NCBI RefSeq assembly: GCF_000002995.4
Contig: NW_025062477.1
Span: forward strand, 3,506,649 to 3,570,648
DNA length: 64,000 bases
Reading direction: 5' to 3'
DNA from: Brugia malayi
Taxonomy: Eukaryota > Nematoda > Chromadorea > Rhabditida > Onchocercidae
The notes under the pieces are model-generated. The model worked only from the letters and a program-made list of their open reading frames with translations. It had not been told where the DNA came from and did no database searches. Numbering within the stretch: position 1 is the stretch's first letter; every line of letters starts with the position of its first letter. A program made the translations under genes and the position numbers. Below are positions 25,801 through 41,000 of the stretch, piece by piece.

Positions 25801-28800
25801 CTTTTTTTTTTCTTTTTAATGCTATATTTAGCTCAGTAATCTGTTTATTTGTTAAAAATTTCAGCTTTTTAATATAATAATATTTAAAAAAAAAAAAATG
25901 ATTTAAACATAAAAAATATATAAAAAAACAATTTTAATATAAAAAAAAAAATTTGCAATAAATAATTTTAGTAAAATAAACAAACGTGGAATTATTGCTA
26001 AGTTGAATTCCTTGAACGACCAAATAACCTGGACGATTGAAGCTAACCACTCTATCAGTTGGTTCCAATCTTTCACCATTTCTGAAAGTACATCCACGTA
26101 GCTTACGTTGTGAACGTATTGGATTGTCGAGATCCAATTCTGCAACCTGAAATTGAACGACATTTAAATTTAAATGTATCTGAATTTCTACATCTCTTCA
26201 AAAAATGTTGGCAAAATTAAAAATAATCAAAGTATTGACGCATATATGGACTGGAATTTTATGGGAATTATTAAAGTCCATTATGCATTTTTTCTTCGTT
26301 ACTTTTAAATTCGAAAAGTAAGAGATCAAAAGTTTTGAATTCATTAGTAATAAGCAAATAGAAGAAAGTTAATTTGCAAAAAAAAAAAAAAAAAAAAGAA
26401 AAAATAGAACAAAATAAAAAAATACTTGAGAAGGTCGAACTGATTGAATGCAGCCAAAAAATTCATTCCAATGAATGTCGAAATTGCGGAACGCAGTAGT
26501 ATTGAAACCTGGCGGAATGCCGCCAACAAAGTGATCATCACCGTTAATATTCAGTTTTGCATTTTCACCAGGTATTGTTGCGGAATTACGATCGCTTTCG
26601 TCATCCACCTGAAATTTGTTTGATGCAATTTCACAAGAATTATATATTTCAAAAATTTTATACCCTTTTTAATATTTTGCTAGAATTAACATAAAATTTG
26701 ACAAGATTGTTGATCAAAATTAATCATTTAACTATTACAACAATATTTTATTTACTACTTATTTTACAAGTATTTCTCTTGAATTTGAACTATAGAAATT
26801 AAAAAAAAAAAAAAAAAAAAACCTGTAAATGTATTTTATCATAATTCCTAATGACACGAACAGTATGTGAGCGTCCATCAGCATATGATGATTTTTTAGA
26901 CTTAACAAGTGCATAAGAATCATCGCCAAGATTGATCTAAATATCATTCATAAATTTTCTCGTATAAAAAAAGTTTTATTTTTTTTTTAATTAAATTATA
27001 TAAATTTTGATTAACATAACACCTGATAATGCAAAAAAGTAGAATTCAATAAAGCCTAGTGATATCACATGAGTAACACTGATATAAATTTCTTATCATG
27101 CAAATGCAATTTTGAGTCACTGATATGAAATTTTATTAAGATAAATTTTTGAATAATGAAGGAGTAGAGGAAGATAAAATGGTAAGAAATAAGAGTACCC
27201 TGAAGACGACATGTCCTTCACGAAGTTCCAAACAAACAAAATCTCCATTTTCCTGATTGCCACGGAAGTATATTAGACCATTTGGTGAATAAGCTGATAA
27301 GATCACTGTTATTTGCGCACCACTTGGTCGTTCGGTTGAAGGAAGATGAATTTGCGCAAAACCATCCCTAAAAAATTGATTAGAATTGTTTTTTATGATA
27401 ATGAAATTATTATTATCACATTATGTTGGAGAAATGTTGTAAATGAATTTTCAAATAGAAAAAAACTTGCCGGAAAAAATAACCGGTAGCCTGACTTTCC
27501 GGTGCAGCAAAATCTCCTTCACAAACTCTAGTACTTTCTGCAAACGCCCAAAGCGGCAAAGTTTCACCATCAACAGTAAATTCACCAATGGTACCCAGGA
27601 ACTTGTTAGTTGCTAAACCTAAATCCTGTGAAAGTTTTGCTTCAATACCAAATTGAATCAGTGTTTCACCATGTACCGTATTGAAAATGATGCTGTCATC
27701 CTCGTCCGGTTGACCTACCGAAACGGTAGTCGGTTCACCAACCGTTCGTTCACCTTCACCACTTATTGTATGATGAAGTGCTACAGTCAGTGTTACCGAA
27801 TTGCCAAATCTGAAAAGTAGAGCTTAAAAAGTAGAGCATAAAGCTTACTTTTTTCTCAATAATAGTTTTTCTTTATTAAACTACATGCCAAAATAATTAA
27901 TTCATGCTATCCGTCTGCGGAAACGGAAGACAAACGGAACAAGTCTGTCATTTGCTATATTCAGCTTACCTTTCTAATACTATATGGTACCAGGCAGTAC
28001 GATCACTTGGTGCAATATAATTAATAGTATGTGTATTGGTAGCCATACGTATACCGGAACCGATATTCCAGTGCACAACAATACGTCGATCTCTTAATTC
28101 CATTGCAATGTACTCTGATTGCTGAGTGCGTTTAGTTTTGGTTTTTGTTAGGAATAGTAACGAATCCGGAACATTCCGCAAAGGACGATATTTAATGGTG
28201 AATAAGTTAGTTGGAGCCAAATGTGCGGGTGAAATAAAAGCGCGGCGGCAATCACCCTTTTCATCAGATTTCATCGAAATTTGAATCTGTAATAAAATAA
28301 ACAATTTGCAAATTTATTTATTTCGACTTTTTCATCCATTTTTTAAAAAAATGTTAACAATAAATATTTGAAAATAGTAAATTTTGAAAAAAAAATAACA
28401 AATTGAAACTAATAATTTTCCAATATTATTTGCATAAGTGTTCAAAATAATAAAAAATAAAGTAATTGTCATAAGTTTCTACCATTAAAGATTACAATAT
28501 CGAACTAATTGATATTCATTAAAAAAATAATAATATAATATTACTTACGCGTGATGCCTTCTCTCGTGCTTCTTTAATTTTTTCCTGTAATAATTTAATT
28601 TGTTCACCCAAAACATTAATTCGTTTCGAATCGCTGTCTGTTTGCTTTTTCACTTCAGAAACTTTTTTCATCGCTTCCTGTGCTCCTTGATTAGCTTTGC
28701 GTACTAAAATTCATACAATTAATTATTTGAAACATTTATGCCAATAATTAATAATCTGAAATGTCACCAAAGCGAGTGATTAGCTACTTGAAATAAATGA

Positions 28801-29004
28801 AATCTTAAGATTTGAACATCTGATAAGGACATAAAATGAATTTAAACTGCAATTTTCAGCAATTTTCATAAATCGAAATGTTATTGAAATATACAGCATT
28901 ATAAGAAAGTTTTTATAATTTTTAAAGAATTTAGAAAATAATCGATTATTAATTTCTGTACTTTTAGATAACACACAGTTTCCTTCATTACTTTCATAAG
29001 TTTC

Positions 29005-29035
<31 letters not shown>

Positions 29036-32000
29036 CAAATTTTAGAATAATTTAATTAACCGTCATTAGTGACATTCCGGATGCCTTGTCCAGCAAAGCC
29101 TTTCAGTTTCGAAACAGCATCGCTCATTGTAGCAATTTCGACCGATATTTCTTGCATTTTCTGATGTACATTTTTGGCTCGTTTTTCCGCATCATCAACC
29201 ACACTAATCAATCCGGTCATTCGATCATGTTGATCATCGAATGACTGATATTGCTCACCTGAATTTCAAATTATGATTGGGAAAATAGATGATGGCAAAT
29301 AAGTTACCTCAAAAAGCTGATAATTGGCAATTAAAACTTCTGATAGAAATTTTTACTTTAACTTCATCCTTACTTTAACTTTATTCTTTAATTCTTTTAA
29401 TTGATAAAAGTATGGAACTTTCAAATGATGGTCCAAGCTTACTTATTCCTATTTTTCGTTTCATTGAATTTTGCAATGTTTCCTTCAGTTCATTTAGATC
29501 CATATTGGCTGTCAAACGTTCCTTCTCCAAATCTTTTAAGCCAAGTTCATCTGCTTCTTCCTTAATATCCATACTGCGATTCTTGGCCTGTAATGCCATA
29601 TTAACCATTGAGATATCAGATTTTGGATCCGCATCAATATATGCAAATTCCGCAGCTTTCTTTGCTCCTTCCGCTGCTTCACTAGCATTCCGTAACGCAT
29701 CAAGAATTTCTTTGTAAGCATTTGATGCACGAACAGGATCTGCTGCGGCATCTTTTGTATCCGCAAAAGAACTAAAAAATAAAAATAATAATAATAATTA
29801 GACTTCATAAATGTATGTTATTTATACAAAACGAAATAATTCTACAAAGACTTATCAACTTTTTACTTTTTCAATTTTTGCGCTTCATCTTCCAGTGCTG
29901 CAGCGTGATGTTCACTTTTTTCTACATATTCTTCGTGATATGCATCCAAAAGTTGACCATATTTGTCCGCTTCATCGCGACATTTTCTCGTCATCTCATC
30001 TACTTGTGGTAGTACTGTTTCATTGATAAGCTGATAACAAAAAGTATTCGAGTATATGATAATGGAAAAAATTAAAAACAATTATTTAAGTATTTGATAA
30101 TGGAATAAAAAAAAAAAAAAACTCGAAAAGTTATAGAATAACTTTTTGAGTTTCACATCCAATAATCAAAGAAGATATTAGATTAAAAAAAATTTTTTTT
30201 TTTTTGAATAGATAAAATGGTTCAGTTTTTCAATTGCTATATAAATAAATTATTGAAAATTATATTAATTATCTGAAAAGAATGATATTTAATTTTCTCA
30301 ATCATACATTTTGTTCAATTACATTAGTGTGATTTTAAAAAATAAATTATGAGCAAAAACCTTGAAATCATCGAACATAGCCAAAATTTTTTCTGCTTTT
30401 GCAATTGATACTTTATTTTCTGCTTCGCTTAATTCATCCGTTGCTTTAGCTAATAATTCTGTGATATTTGCTTTCACGTCATTAAATCGATTTACACGTT
30501 TCGCTACTATAATTGCTACTTTATCGGATGATACGGTATCCTGACGTGCTCTATCCCAAATTGTATCTCGATAATCGTGTAACCATTGTTCAAATGCATC
30601 CAGTTGTTTACGTAACTCAACAAATGAGGTATCATTTAGCATACGTGATGTTATCAACTTCATTAAATTTTGAGATTTCCTGAAAATATTCTGCTATTCA
30701 GGTATATCCTATAAATGAAAAGAAATACCTATTAAAATTATATTAATTACTAGAAAAGATTCAAAAAATGAAAAAAAAAAAAATCAATAATCTGAAGAGA
30801 TTTTTTTTTCTCAAATAAATTCATTTAGGACAATAATATTTCATTGCTTTTTAAATGATATAACAAGCTTTTCTTTAAGTATTATTGATAAGTAAGCAGA
30901 AAAAAAAATTTTTGAAATTTCAGTAAAACTAACTCGAAATCGGTCTTTCCACGATTGTAACGTTTTTCAATGTAAATTCCACGTTCCTTCATTGCATTTA
31001 CATGGATATTTGCTTCCTGAATCAAAATACCAATCTTTGAGCTATCCTGTTTTCCAAATCCGTAATTGATATAATTTCGTAGTTGACCGACAACTTCATG
31101 AAGGATTTCTTCCTGTTCTCGAGCTCTCTCAGATAATTTTTCAGTTTTAGCTATGCTCTTTTGTAAGGTATTTTTTGACTTATTAGTTCGTTCTAGCAAA
31201 AATTTCGTCTGCTCAACCAATCCATTAACTTCATCTAAGAAGTTATCATCAATGTTAAGGCTACTTTTAGTTGTATCATCATCAATCGAACTTTCCAACT
31301 GTAATGATTCCAAAGTTAAATGCAAACCTGAAATAAACATTTTTGCTAATTGTTTTCATTTATGACAAATAGTTTGATTTATCTTTAAACAGGGATTAAA
31401 GATTAAAATTGGACTTTTTATGATAATTTATGACAGTTATATTTATAACTTTTATGATAAATAAAATTAGTCCTTTTATGAATTTTATATTTTAGCATCA
31501 AATAATTGTAATAAATTAAAGAGATTAAAATAAAAAGATGCATTACTTTTTGTTGTATTACTTATTCGAGCAGCACGCTTCCATGGTATTGGTCTTAAAT
31601 TTGTAAAATTTTGTTGTCTCATAATTTCTTCTAAATCATCCATTTCTTTCATTAAATCACGAGTACAACCTTGATCACATGATGTACATATACCATTCAT
31701 GAATGCATGTCGTTCTTTGCATAATGAGCAATCACGACCTGATAAACCTGGACGACATTCACATTGACCTGTCTCCTAAAACAATTAAAAAATTACAACA
31801 GAAACTGATTACCAAAATTATCATTTAATTTACATAAAATAAGAAATATTTTTCAAATATTAACAAACAAACAAACAAACTGATTTTATTTTCAAGAATA
31901 GAAAAAAAAAAAAAAAAAAAAAAAAAGGATTTGTTTACCTGATTACAAATTCCATGAATTGAGCCATGCTGATGACAAGCACATTCATTACACATACCAC

Positions 32001-35000
32001 CGATCACATTTGGATTACCATAGTATCCGGTCAGACAACTTTCACAGTGCATTCCGGTATAACCCGGTTTACATGCATCACACATATATCCTCCATCATT
32101 ACCTACTGCTAAACATGTATCACTAAAACTATTATCCGGTAATGGACATGCACATTTCGTGCATGCATTTGCACCACCAACCAATGCATTTCCCTGATAA
32201 CCTGGCTTGCAAAGTTCACAATAATCACCGTATGTATTATGCTCACAATTCTGAAAAAAAAAAGAGAAATTAGCATTTTTCTTTTGTTTTTTTTTTTTCT
32301 TGCAATGATAAATAATAAAAAAATAGTGAAAATATATAAAGAAAATTTAACAAATTTCAAAATTCATTTGCTATTCATTTTTTAATTAAATAATTTAAAT
32401 GAGATGCATGTCTTACAGTGCATCTGCAAGTTTCTGCTTCACATGTTGTTGAATGTCCATTGCAAATGCATGGCTGTGGTCCACCTATCAATGCCAAATC
32501 GTCCGGACTATTCAAGAAATCAGGTTGTCTTTTCCGGCAATAACCATCAGCTGGATCTTGACATGAATAACCAGCATAACCCTGAGGACATTCACATAAT
32601 TCAACACCAATTGCAACTGAATTTGATGTATCAGTTGTATTATCCCAAACAGCTACATCGATACTTATTTCATTGATAGAAGCTGTATCACCACTGAAAT
32701 TTATTGTTTATTTGTTGCTATGAATAGTTATAGCTTAAAGTTAATATAAATAATAGGGGGCAAAGGTCATTACTTGTTTACTGTCTTTCGTTCTATTCAG
32801 AATATAAAATGAAATTTTCAGAAAAAAATTAACGTAGATGGATAGTTGTATGTTGCTCTGATATAAATGCCTTGCAAATTTTGCAAAGCAATCATTAGCT
32901 GTTTACGTGTTACTGGTACGTCAGGACTTAAACGTGAACGCCATTGACTTTCATGTAAGCGAATTTTATAGCGTCCTGATTGATTCACTTCATCAGGTGT
33001 ATGTTCCAGAATGATACGATGATTGCCAACCTGTGAATTAAATAAACTTGATATCAATTACAGTTTATAGAAAGAAACTTACAGGATTAGGAATTTTAAA
33101 TCGAAATTTAATTCAAATTATTCCCCTCAATTTTTCTCACCTTAGTTCGAGAAATAGCAGACAAAAACAAAAGTTAACCAAGATAATTTGTGGAAAGAAG
33201 CGAAAATGTTGTGGATCAGGTGCTACATTAGTAATACCACGATAATTATCATCATTTTTGATTGTGAAACGAATAAATCCATTATAGGATGCTGTTCGAT
33301 CACCTAGGAAACTTGATGGAAGAGGCCTGAAATCCGTATTTATCAATTTAATAAAGTATAAAAATCAAAAAATCATTTCATTTTTTTCTTATACATCTTA
33401 TGAATTTGAAATAGCGATTTTCAATTATGTTCAACAAAAAAAAAAAAAAAAGAAACTATTCAAGAAAAAAATTTTTTTTTCCGATTTGAATTTTCTAAAG
33501 TATGCAGTAATCCGGAAGTAGGTGGCCATTTCATTTTGTGAAATAAAATGAAAATATTTTCAAAAACAGTACCAATATAAAGGTGTAATATCTGTTGGAT
33601 AACTATTGTATATCAATGGTTTCTCTCTAAGCACATTCAAATTATGTTTACGTATATAATATTTCCATGGTTCTGAGAATATTACCTTAATTAAAATAAA
33701 AATTGAAAATTTTTCACATTTTTTTAAATATCAAAAAATTTGATAAATAAAATTGCTATACCAATAATTTATATTACATTTCTGAAATTCAAGGAAAAAA
33801 AAGAGAGTTTTATTAAAATAAAATATTAAATAAAAAAAAAAAACCCATTGCTTAGGGTAAAATTTATTATATTACCTGTCGATCGGATGCATAAATTTGT
33901 TGCCATACAAAACTACTTTGTACGCAGAAATTAGTACGATTAAAGCAGAAACAATCGGTGCAACCAAATATATTACTTTTCTCGAGACTAAAGCTATATG
34001 CATCGCAACTATCACATTTTAATCCTATCACATTTTTCTAAAATATGCATATATTTTTTTTTTTTTGTTATAAAATTTAATAAATAAATTTAAATTTTAC
34101 AATTTATTTTATTTTATTTTTTTCATGATAATAATTGAAATATTATTATTGATAAAGGAAGATTAGCATTAGTAGATTTTAAGAAAATTAATTAAAACAT
34201 ATGAAATGCATGTCATCTACCTTGCAGCTGCACTGTCCAATCTCATCACAAAGGCATGCACCATTTTTGCAGGTTGCTGGATCAGTTCCGGATAAATCAC
34301 AATTACATAATTCACATTGCGGAAAATTAAAATATCCATGAATGCATCGATCACATTTTAAACCAACAAAACCCAATCGACAATTACACTAAAATTAAAC
34401 GATGATCATACATACATAAATATATATTTATTTAATATATCAATTAGATAGTTGTATTACCTGTCCGGTTTGAGGATTACAATTTGGTCCATCAGCACCG
34501 ATACCGGAACAATCACAGAGAGTACAACCGTTTAACGGATCATAATTCCATGCATTACTGGAACAATTTTCACACATTTCACCGATGGTATTAGGTGGGC
34601 AAATGCATTCACCAGTTATTGAATCACAAATATGACCAGGTGCTGGACATATACGACATTCTGGAAAAAAAAAGAACAAAGAGAGAAACAAATTTGAAAT
34701 TAATATTAATTAATAAATAACATTTCAAAACTTTCAATTATTAATTTAAATGTTTACAAAATTAGGAAGAAATTCAATTTTACCTTTACAACCATTTGCA
34801 TTTAATCCAAAATGATTCGGGGCGCATTTGTCACACTTTAATCCAGTAACACCAGATTTGCAATCACATTGGCCTGTATGTGTATCACATTGGATACCTT
34901 TAGAGCCTATTGAATCGCAATCACATGCCTAGTAATTTTTAATTTAAAATACAATAACAAAAATGTAAAAATTAAATTAAATGAACATAGAAAGTTGACA

Positions 35001-38000
35001 CAAATTGAATTTTCTAAAAATTCTTACTTGACATCCTAGTCCACTAGTTATATTAAAATAACCATTTGCACATTTTTCACACATTTTTCCCTCTACATTT
35101 TTGCGACATTCACATTTTCCGGTGACATTATCACAACGACCATCATCTATTGCACCAAATGCATTACAGTGACAAAATTCACAACCATTCTCGGAAAAAT
35201 TGAAATAACTTGCTCTACACATGTCACATTGCTTTCCAAATACACCTGTCTTGCAAGCACACTGAAAAAAAAAAAATATTTGCTTTTCCTTTTTTTTTTT
35301 TTCAAAGTTTTTACTTCCATAAATTGCAAATGAATTTTCAAATGAATTTAAATCGATCTGTTTCAATTTGCTTATTAAGTAATTGGTAATTTACTTAAGT
35401 GTACAATTATGACAATATTTTCTTGATCATTTGAAACTTTCCAGTCATTTCTTTTCTTCTACACTATCAAAAGCTTTAATTAATTTAATTTATAGCAACA
35501 GCAAACAACAAGATCTAATTCATACTAATTTCCGATATTTCAAGTTATTTAATTAAATTAAATAGGATTCATTCCATATATTTTCTAAAGAATAAAAAAA
35601 AAAAAAAAAAAAACGAACTTGACCGGATACTTCATCACATTCACTGCTAAAGGAACCGGTCATATTACAACTACAAGCAGGACACATATTTTCAATGTCG
35701 CCATGTCCATCCTTTAAAAAAAAAGGAAAAATAATTTTTAAGTTTTTTTTTTTTTAAGTTAGACCAAAAGTTTTTCCAATTTTCAGGCTCTTCTACAAAA
35801 AGTTTTTCCCTAAGAGAAATTTTGTTTCTATTATTTATTTAAATTTACCTTACATCGATTGCACTGCATACCCACATAATTATTGTGACAGTCACAAATA
35901 CCAGTTAATTTGTCACATGTTGCCGAATGGGAACCTTTAGGGTGACAACCGCATGGTCGACAGGATTTATCTTTCGGATTACCCCAATGATTCTCTTTGC
36001 ATTTCTCGCAATGATCACCGGCTGTATTATAGATGCATTTTAAGCATTTTCCTGTTTTCCGATCACAATTTCCAATAGTCATTGGATCAATGTTACCATT
36101 ACAATTGCACGGTTCACAGGTACCATTCTTTATAAGTGGATTACCAAAGAAACCATCAGCACAACTAGAAAATTTCACTCTTTTTTTTTTCTAAAAGTTT
36201 ATATTAAAAATTAAAATCTTTATGTTTTTTATTAATTAAATCTTTTGTAACAAAATTTTATGAAATCAAATTTTGAATAAAACATTTTTTTTAGCAAGAA
36301 ACTTTCTTCCACCAATTTTTTTTTTTTTTTTTTAGCAAAAGTTATGCAAAATTTTATTAAAGTGTTTACATTTCGCATTTATTACCATCGTAGCCATGTT
36401 CACACGCGGTGCAAACGTACGCGTCTTCACCGTACGCTGCAGCACCACCAACAATAAGTTGCGTTAGACTGCATAACGCAGAATGACTATTCTCGATAGT
36501 TGGACATGCACATGGGTGACATTGACCAAATTCACCACCCAACGATGGATTACCATAATGTCCGGGTAAACACTGATGACATCGACGACCAGTTGTATTG
36601 TGCTAAAGTAATAAATGTTAAATTTTATTTTTGCTAACAAAATTAAAATTATTTGTTTTTTAGCTTTGCTTCTTTTTTTTTTTTTTTTGTTTTGTAATTA
36701 ATTAATTAATCTATAATATTACTACTCACTTGACAATTGATACAATCACCCGTAAAAGGATCACATTCAAATGAATGTCCTTCACAATTACATTTCTCGC
36801 AATGACCATCGAATAGCTGATTGTTTACTCTACGATATCCTGATATACAACGCTGCAAAATAAATTTAAAAAAAAAACGTTACTTGTTAAGTGTTTTAAT
36901 CTTATTTTAATATATTCTAAAGAAAAGTATGCAATAAATAATAGCAATATTTTATATATAAATGACGTAAAAAAAATTTTTTCTTTGTTATTACGTGAAT
37001 AACTTACTTCACAACTATTGCCTGCGTAATATTCGGGACACTGACATACTTCCACGCCACGCATCAGTGTATTAGGTAATAATCCATCTGTACTCTCCGC
37101 TGTTTTCTTCGATTCAATCGCTGTGTCCAGTGTTAATCCATAAATACTATAAAAATTTAATCCAATAATTTGAATTGATTGCTAAGAAGAAATGTAAACA
37201 GTTAATAAATTTATCGTTGAAGATAATCACTATTTTATATATATGTATATTTCATTGATATCGAAAATAAAATTAATTGATAACATTAAAGATAGTAAAT
37301 GATTAGACAGAAAGAAGCTACCTAGATTAAATAAACTACCTGGATTATATTAAATAAGCTACCTAGATTAAATAAACTACCTGGATTATATCAAATAAGC
37401 TACCTAGATTAAATAAACTACCTGGATTTATTAAATTACATTAAATAAGTTGCCTGGATCATATTAAATAAATTACCTGGATTGTATTAAATTAACTGCC
37501 CGGATTGTATTAATTAAACTACCTGGATTATATTAATTAAACTACCTGGATTGTATTTGTTCCTTATTATACAAAGCTCGTATTAGCATTGTGTTAAGAT
37601 CAGCTAAAACACGCATCATTTCATGCTTATCAGTAGGCGTACGCATATGTGAATTATGCCAACCACTGTCTTCTTTCATTGGTATTTGAATGCTAATATT
37701 TTCTCTGGGAAAGAAATTTTGTTGACTATAATATTCCAATTTGATACCATTACCCTAAAAAGTGAATTTATTGAGAGAATTATCAAATGCAAATAAAATA
37801 AATTAAATAATACACGTAAATAATGACGTCGCTTACGTATAATTACGTATTTTCAATTAATACACCTATATTACACTATCTTATACCAATTTGATACCAT
37901 TACCCTAAAAAGTGAGTTTATTGAGAGAATTATCAAATGTAAATAAAATAAATTAAATAATACACGTAAATAATGACGTCGCTTACGTATAATTACGTAT

Positions 38001-41000
38001 TTTCAATTAATACACCTATATTACACTATCTTATACCAATTTGATACCATTACCCTAAAAAGTGAATTTATTGAGAGAATTATCAAATGCAAATAAAATA
38101 AATTAAATAATACACGTAAATAATGACGTCGCTTACGTATAATTACGTATTTTCAATTAATACACCTATATTACACTATCTTATACCAATTTGATACCAT
38201 TACCCTAAAAAGTGAATTTATTGAGAGAATTATCAAATGCAAATAAAATAAATTAAATAATACACGTAAATAATGACGTCGCTTACGTATAATTACGTAT
38301 TTTCAATTAATACACCTATATTACACTATCTTATACCAATTTGATACCATTACCCTAAAAAGTGAGTTTATTGAGAGAATTATCAAATGTAAATAAAATA
38401 AATTAAATAATACACGTAAATAATGACGTCGCTTACGTATAATTACGTATTTTCAATTAATACACCTATATTACACTATCTTATAAATCTAATCTTTCAT
38501 TTAAACAGCTCTATCACTTTTTTTTTTTTCACATCCTTAAAATACTTGAAAAAAAGCTCATCGATTCCCTCGAATAATATAGAAAAATTCTTGTAAACAA
38601 CACACAAAACAAACATATCATTTTAAAAAAAAAGAAAAGTAATAATTTAATTTCACCAACTTCTATGATAACATCAGGAATTGATGTTTCTTCTCCATTA
38701 CCCATCGGTACAAAATATACAAAATATTGTAAATTTCCACCATAACTATTCAGCTAAAATTATAAAAGTAAATTTCATTCATTTATAATACCAATAAATT
38801 ATCCATACAGCTCACAGATGAAATTTACTTTAAATAAAAATTTTTTGTAACTTAAAAACAAAAGATCCCAATTTAATAATTATTTGCTAAAATTACTCAA
38901 AAAAAAAAAAAAAATCATTGATTCCTACCAATGAATTATCATTTATAAAATGGAAATTTAATAAATTTGAAAAAGTATTCATTAAAAAAAATAAAATACC
39001 AAATTTCCATTAAATTCTTTTGGTGCTTTCCAATAGTACAAATCATTGTTTCTATATTCACTATTGGTATACATTAATACTTCATTTTCTGATTTCGGTG
39101 GAACTATTTTTTCACCTGACAGATCTGTTAGTACCCAACCTGTAGTACTTCGTATCTGTAAATTCATAAATTTAATTTCATTTATTAAAACTTTTTTTTT
39201 TGTCGGATAATTAAAATAAACGAAAAGAATAAAAAATTGTAATGTTAAAGTAAGGAAGAAAAACGTATAACAGTTAATATGTTAATATAATAATCATTGG
39301 TCTTCAGTATTACTTTTCGAGATTGAAATCAGAAATCAGAAAAAAAAATGGATTTATTTACTTTTCAAAAATTTTTGAAATATTAAAATATTAGATATAA
39401 ATTGTATGTATGGTACCTCGCCACGATTCCACTGCTTTTCATGACATTTATTGCTAAGACCAAAACAGAAACAAGGTTGACAACCTTTTGAATTTTTCAT
39501 ATCCAGGTTAATTGTACCTTCCTAAAAATTTTAATGTAAATAAACACGCATAGAAAATGCAAATTTCCATCTGCTATTTGCCTTCTATTTCTGATAACTT
39601 AACTTTCCGGGTAATTATTACTTATTAGATTTAATAGTAATATTGCAAATGAGCAAATTATCAATTTTAAAAAAATTTCAAACAAATACTTTGAGTTATT
39701 TAACAAAGCACTTTTTTGTGACAAATTTTTAAAATTATAATACTGAATGGTAGGTCTGATTCAGAAGCTTTTTTTTTTCATTTTAATTAGTCCAATTATA
39801 AATTCAACGAACTAATTGATAAAAATATCCTACCAACAACTGTGATTATTACTTGATTTTTTAAGATGATTGAAATTCTTAAAAAAAAAATTAAAAATAT
39901 GTGAAAGGTCAAAAAGTTGAAAGTGACCTTGCATCGGTCACAATAAACGCCCTCTACGTTTGCCTTGCAAATGCAATGTTCTTCCTCGCAGGTGTCAAAA
40001 TTCAGGGAACCAGCTCGATTACATGGACATGGCTCACATTTTGGATGATTCCGGTAGCCCGGTGCGCAAACATCACATCGACGTCCACCAAATCCCGGTT
40101 TACAGATACAATCACCTGGCTTCTGTATGTGACAAATTGAATTTAAATTTGAAATACATTAAGTTTCATAAGCTCAAAACAATACTTTTACCAATAACTG
40201 CAGTCTTGATAAATTTGATAAGTTAACTTACTTGATCACCATCCGCGCTTGTCTCATCTCGAACACAATTATTATGCTCGGAACCGATTGGGTCACAATC
40301 ACAAGGCCGGCATGCATCTTCTCGATAATGCGTAACACCGGACGGTCGGAAATATGTCCACATGCAACGTTCACAGTTTATTCCGTCAGTGTTATGCTGA
40401 AATTACGACAAATATTTTTTAAGTGAAATATTTCAAATATTTGTTTGGAATGAATTTAAGTTTTATTATTGAAGAAGAAATGCAAAAATGATAAATGACT
40501 TACTTTACAGGCGATGCATTTTCCGCCACCTTCAAAAATACCTTCCGGTGTAACACTTAAACCTAATCGTTCCACTTCTTCATCGTATTCGCAATGTGTT
40601 GCATGATTAAAACATTGACAAGCTAAAATTAAAACGAAAAATTAAAAATGTTTTATTAGATTTAATTCTTCAATGTTAATAAAATAAATTAAACTTACGT
40701 TGGCAAACATTAGGATGTAATTGCGTTCCTTGACGCCACGGAAGTTGATTAAATAGTGGACAACATTTACTACAGGATTCACCACACGTGTTATGACGAC
40801 ATTCACAACGTGATTGCTGAAAGTTAGAAATAAACTAATTAAAATTTATTACTTAACCAAAAATTAAATATAGTCTAATCTTTTCCTTTTTTTTGCAATT
40901 CAGTAATTAATAACTTTAATTGATGCTTTAATGTGAGATTACATTAATTGGTATTGAATTATCAACAGTTATTTTAATCAAAATGTTACCCCAGTGACCG

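Noticed and set aside
29412..31365. Plus-strand serine-rich open frames opposite the laminin coiled coil
   Set aside because: They mirror the heptad-rich minus-strand coding sequence, a known effect of antisense to coiled coils.
32404..32676. Plus-strand frame opposite a laminin LE exon
   Set aside because: Shadow of the Cys-rich minus-strand exon.
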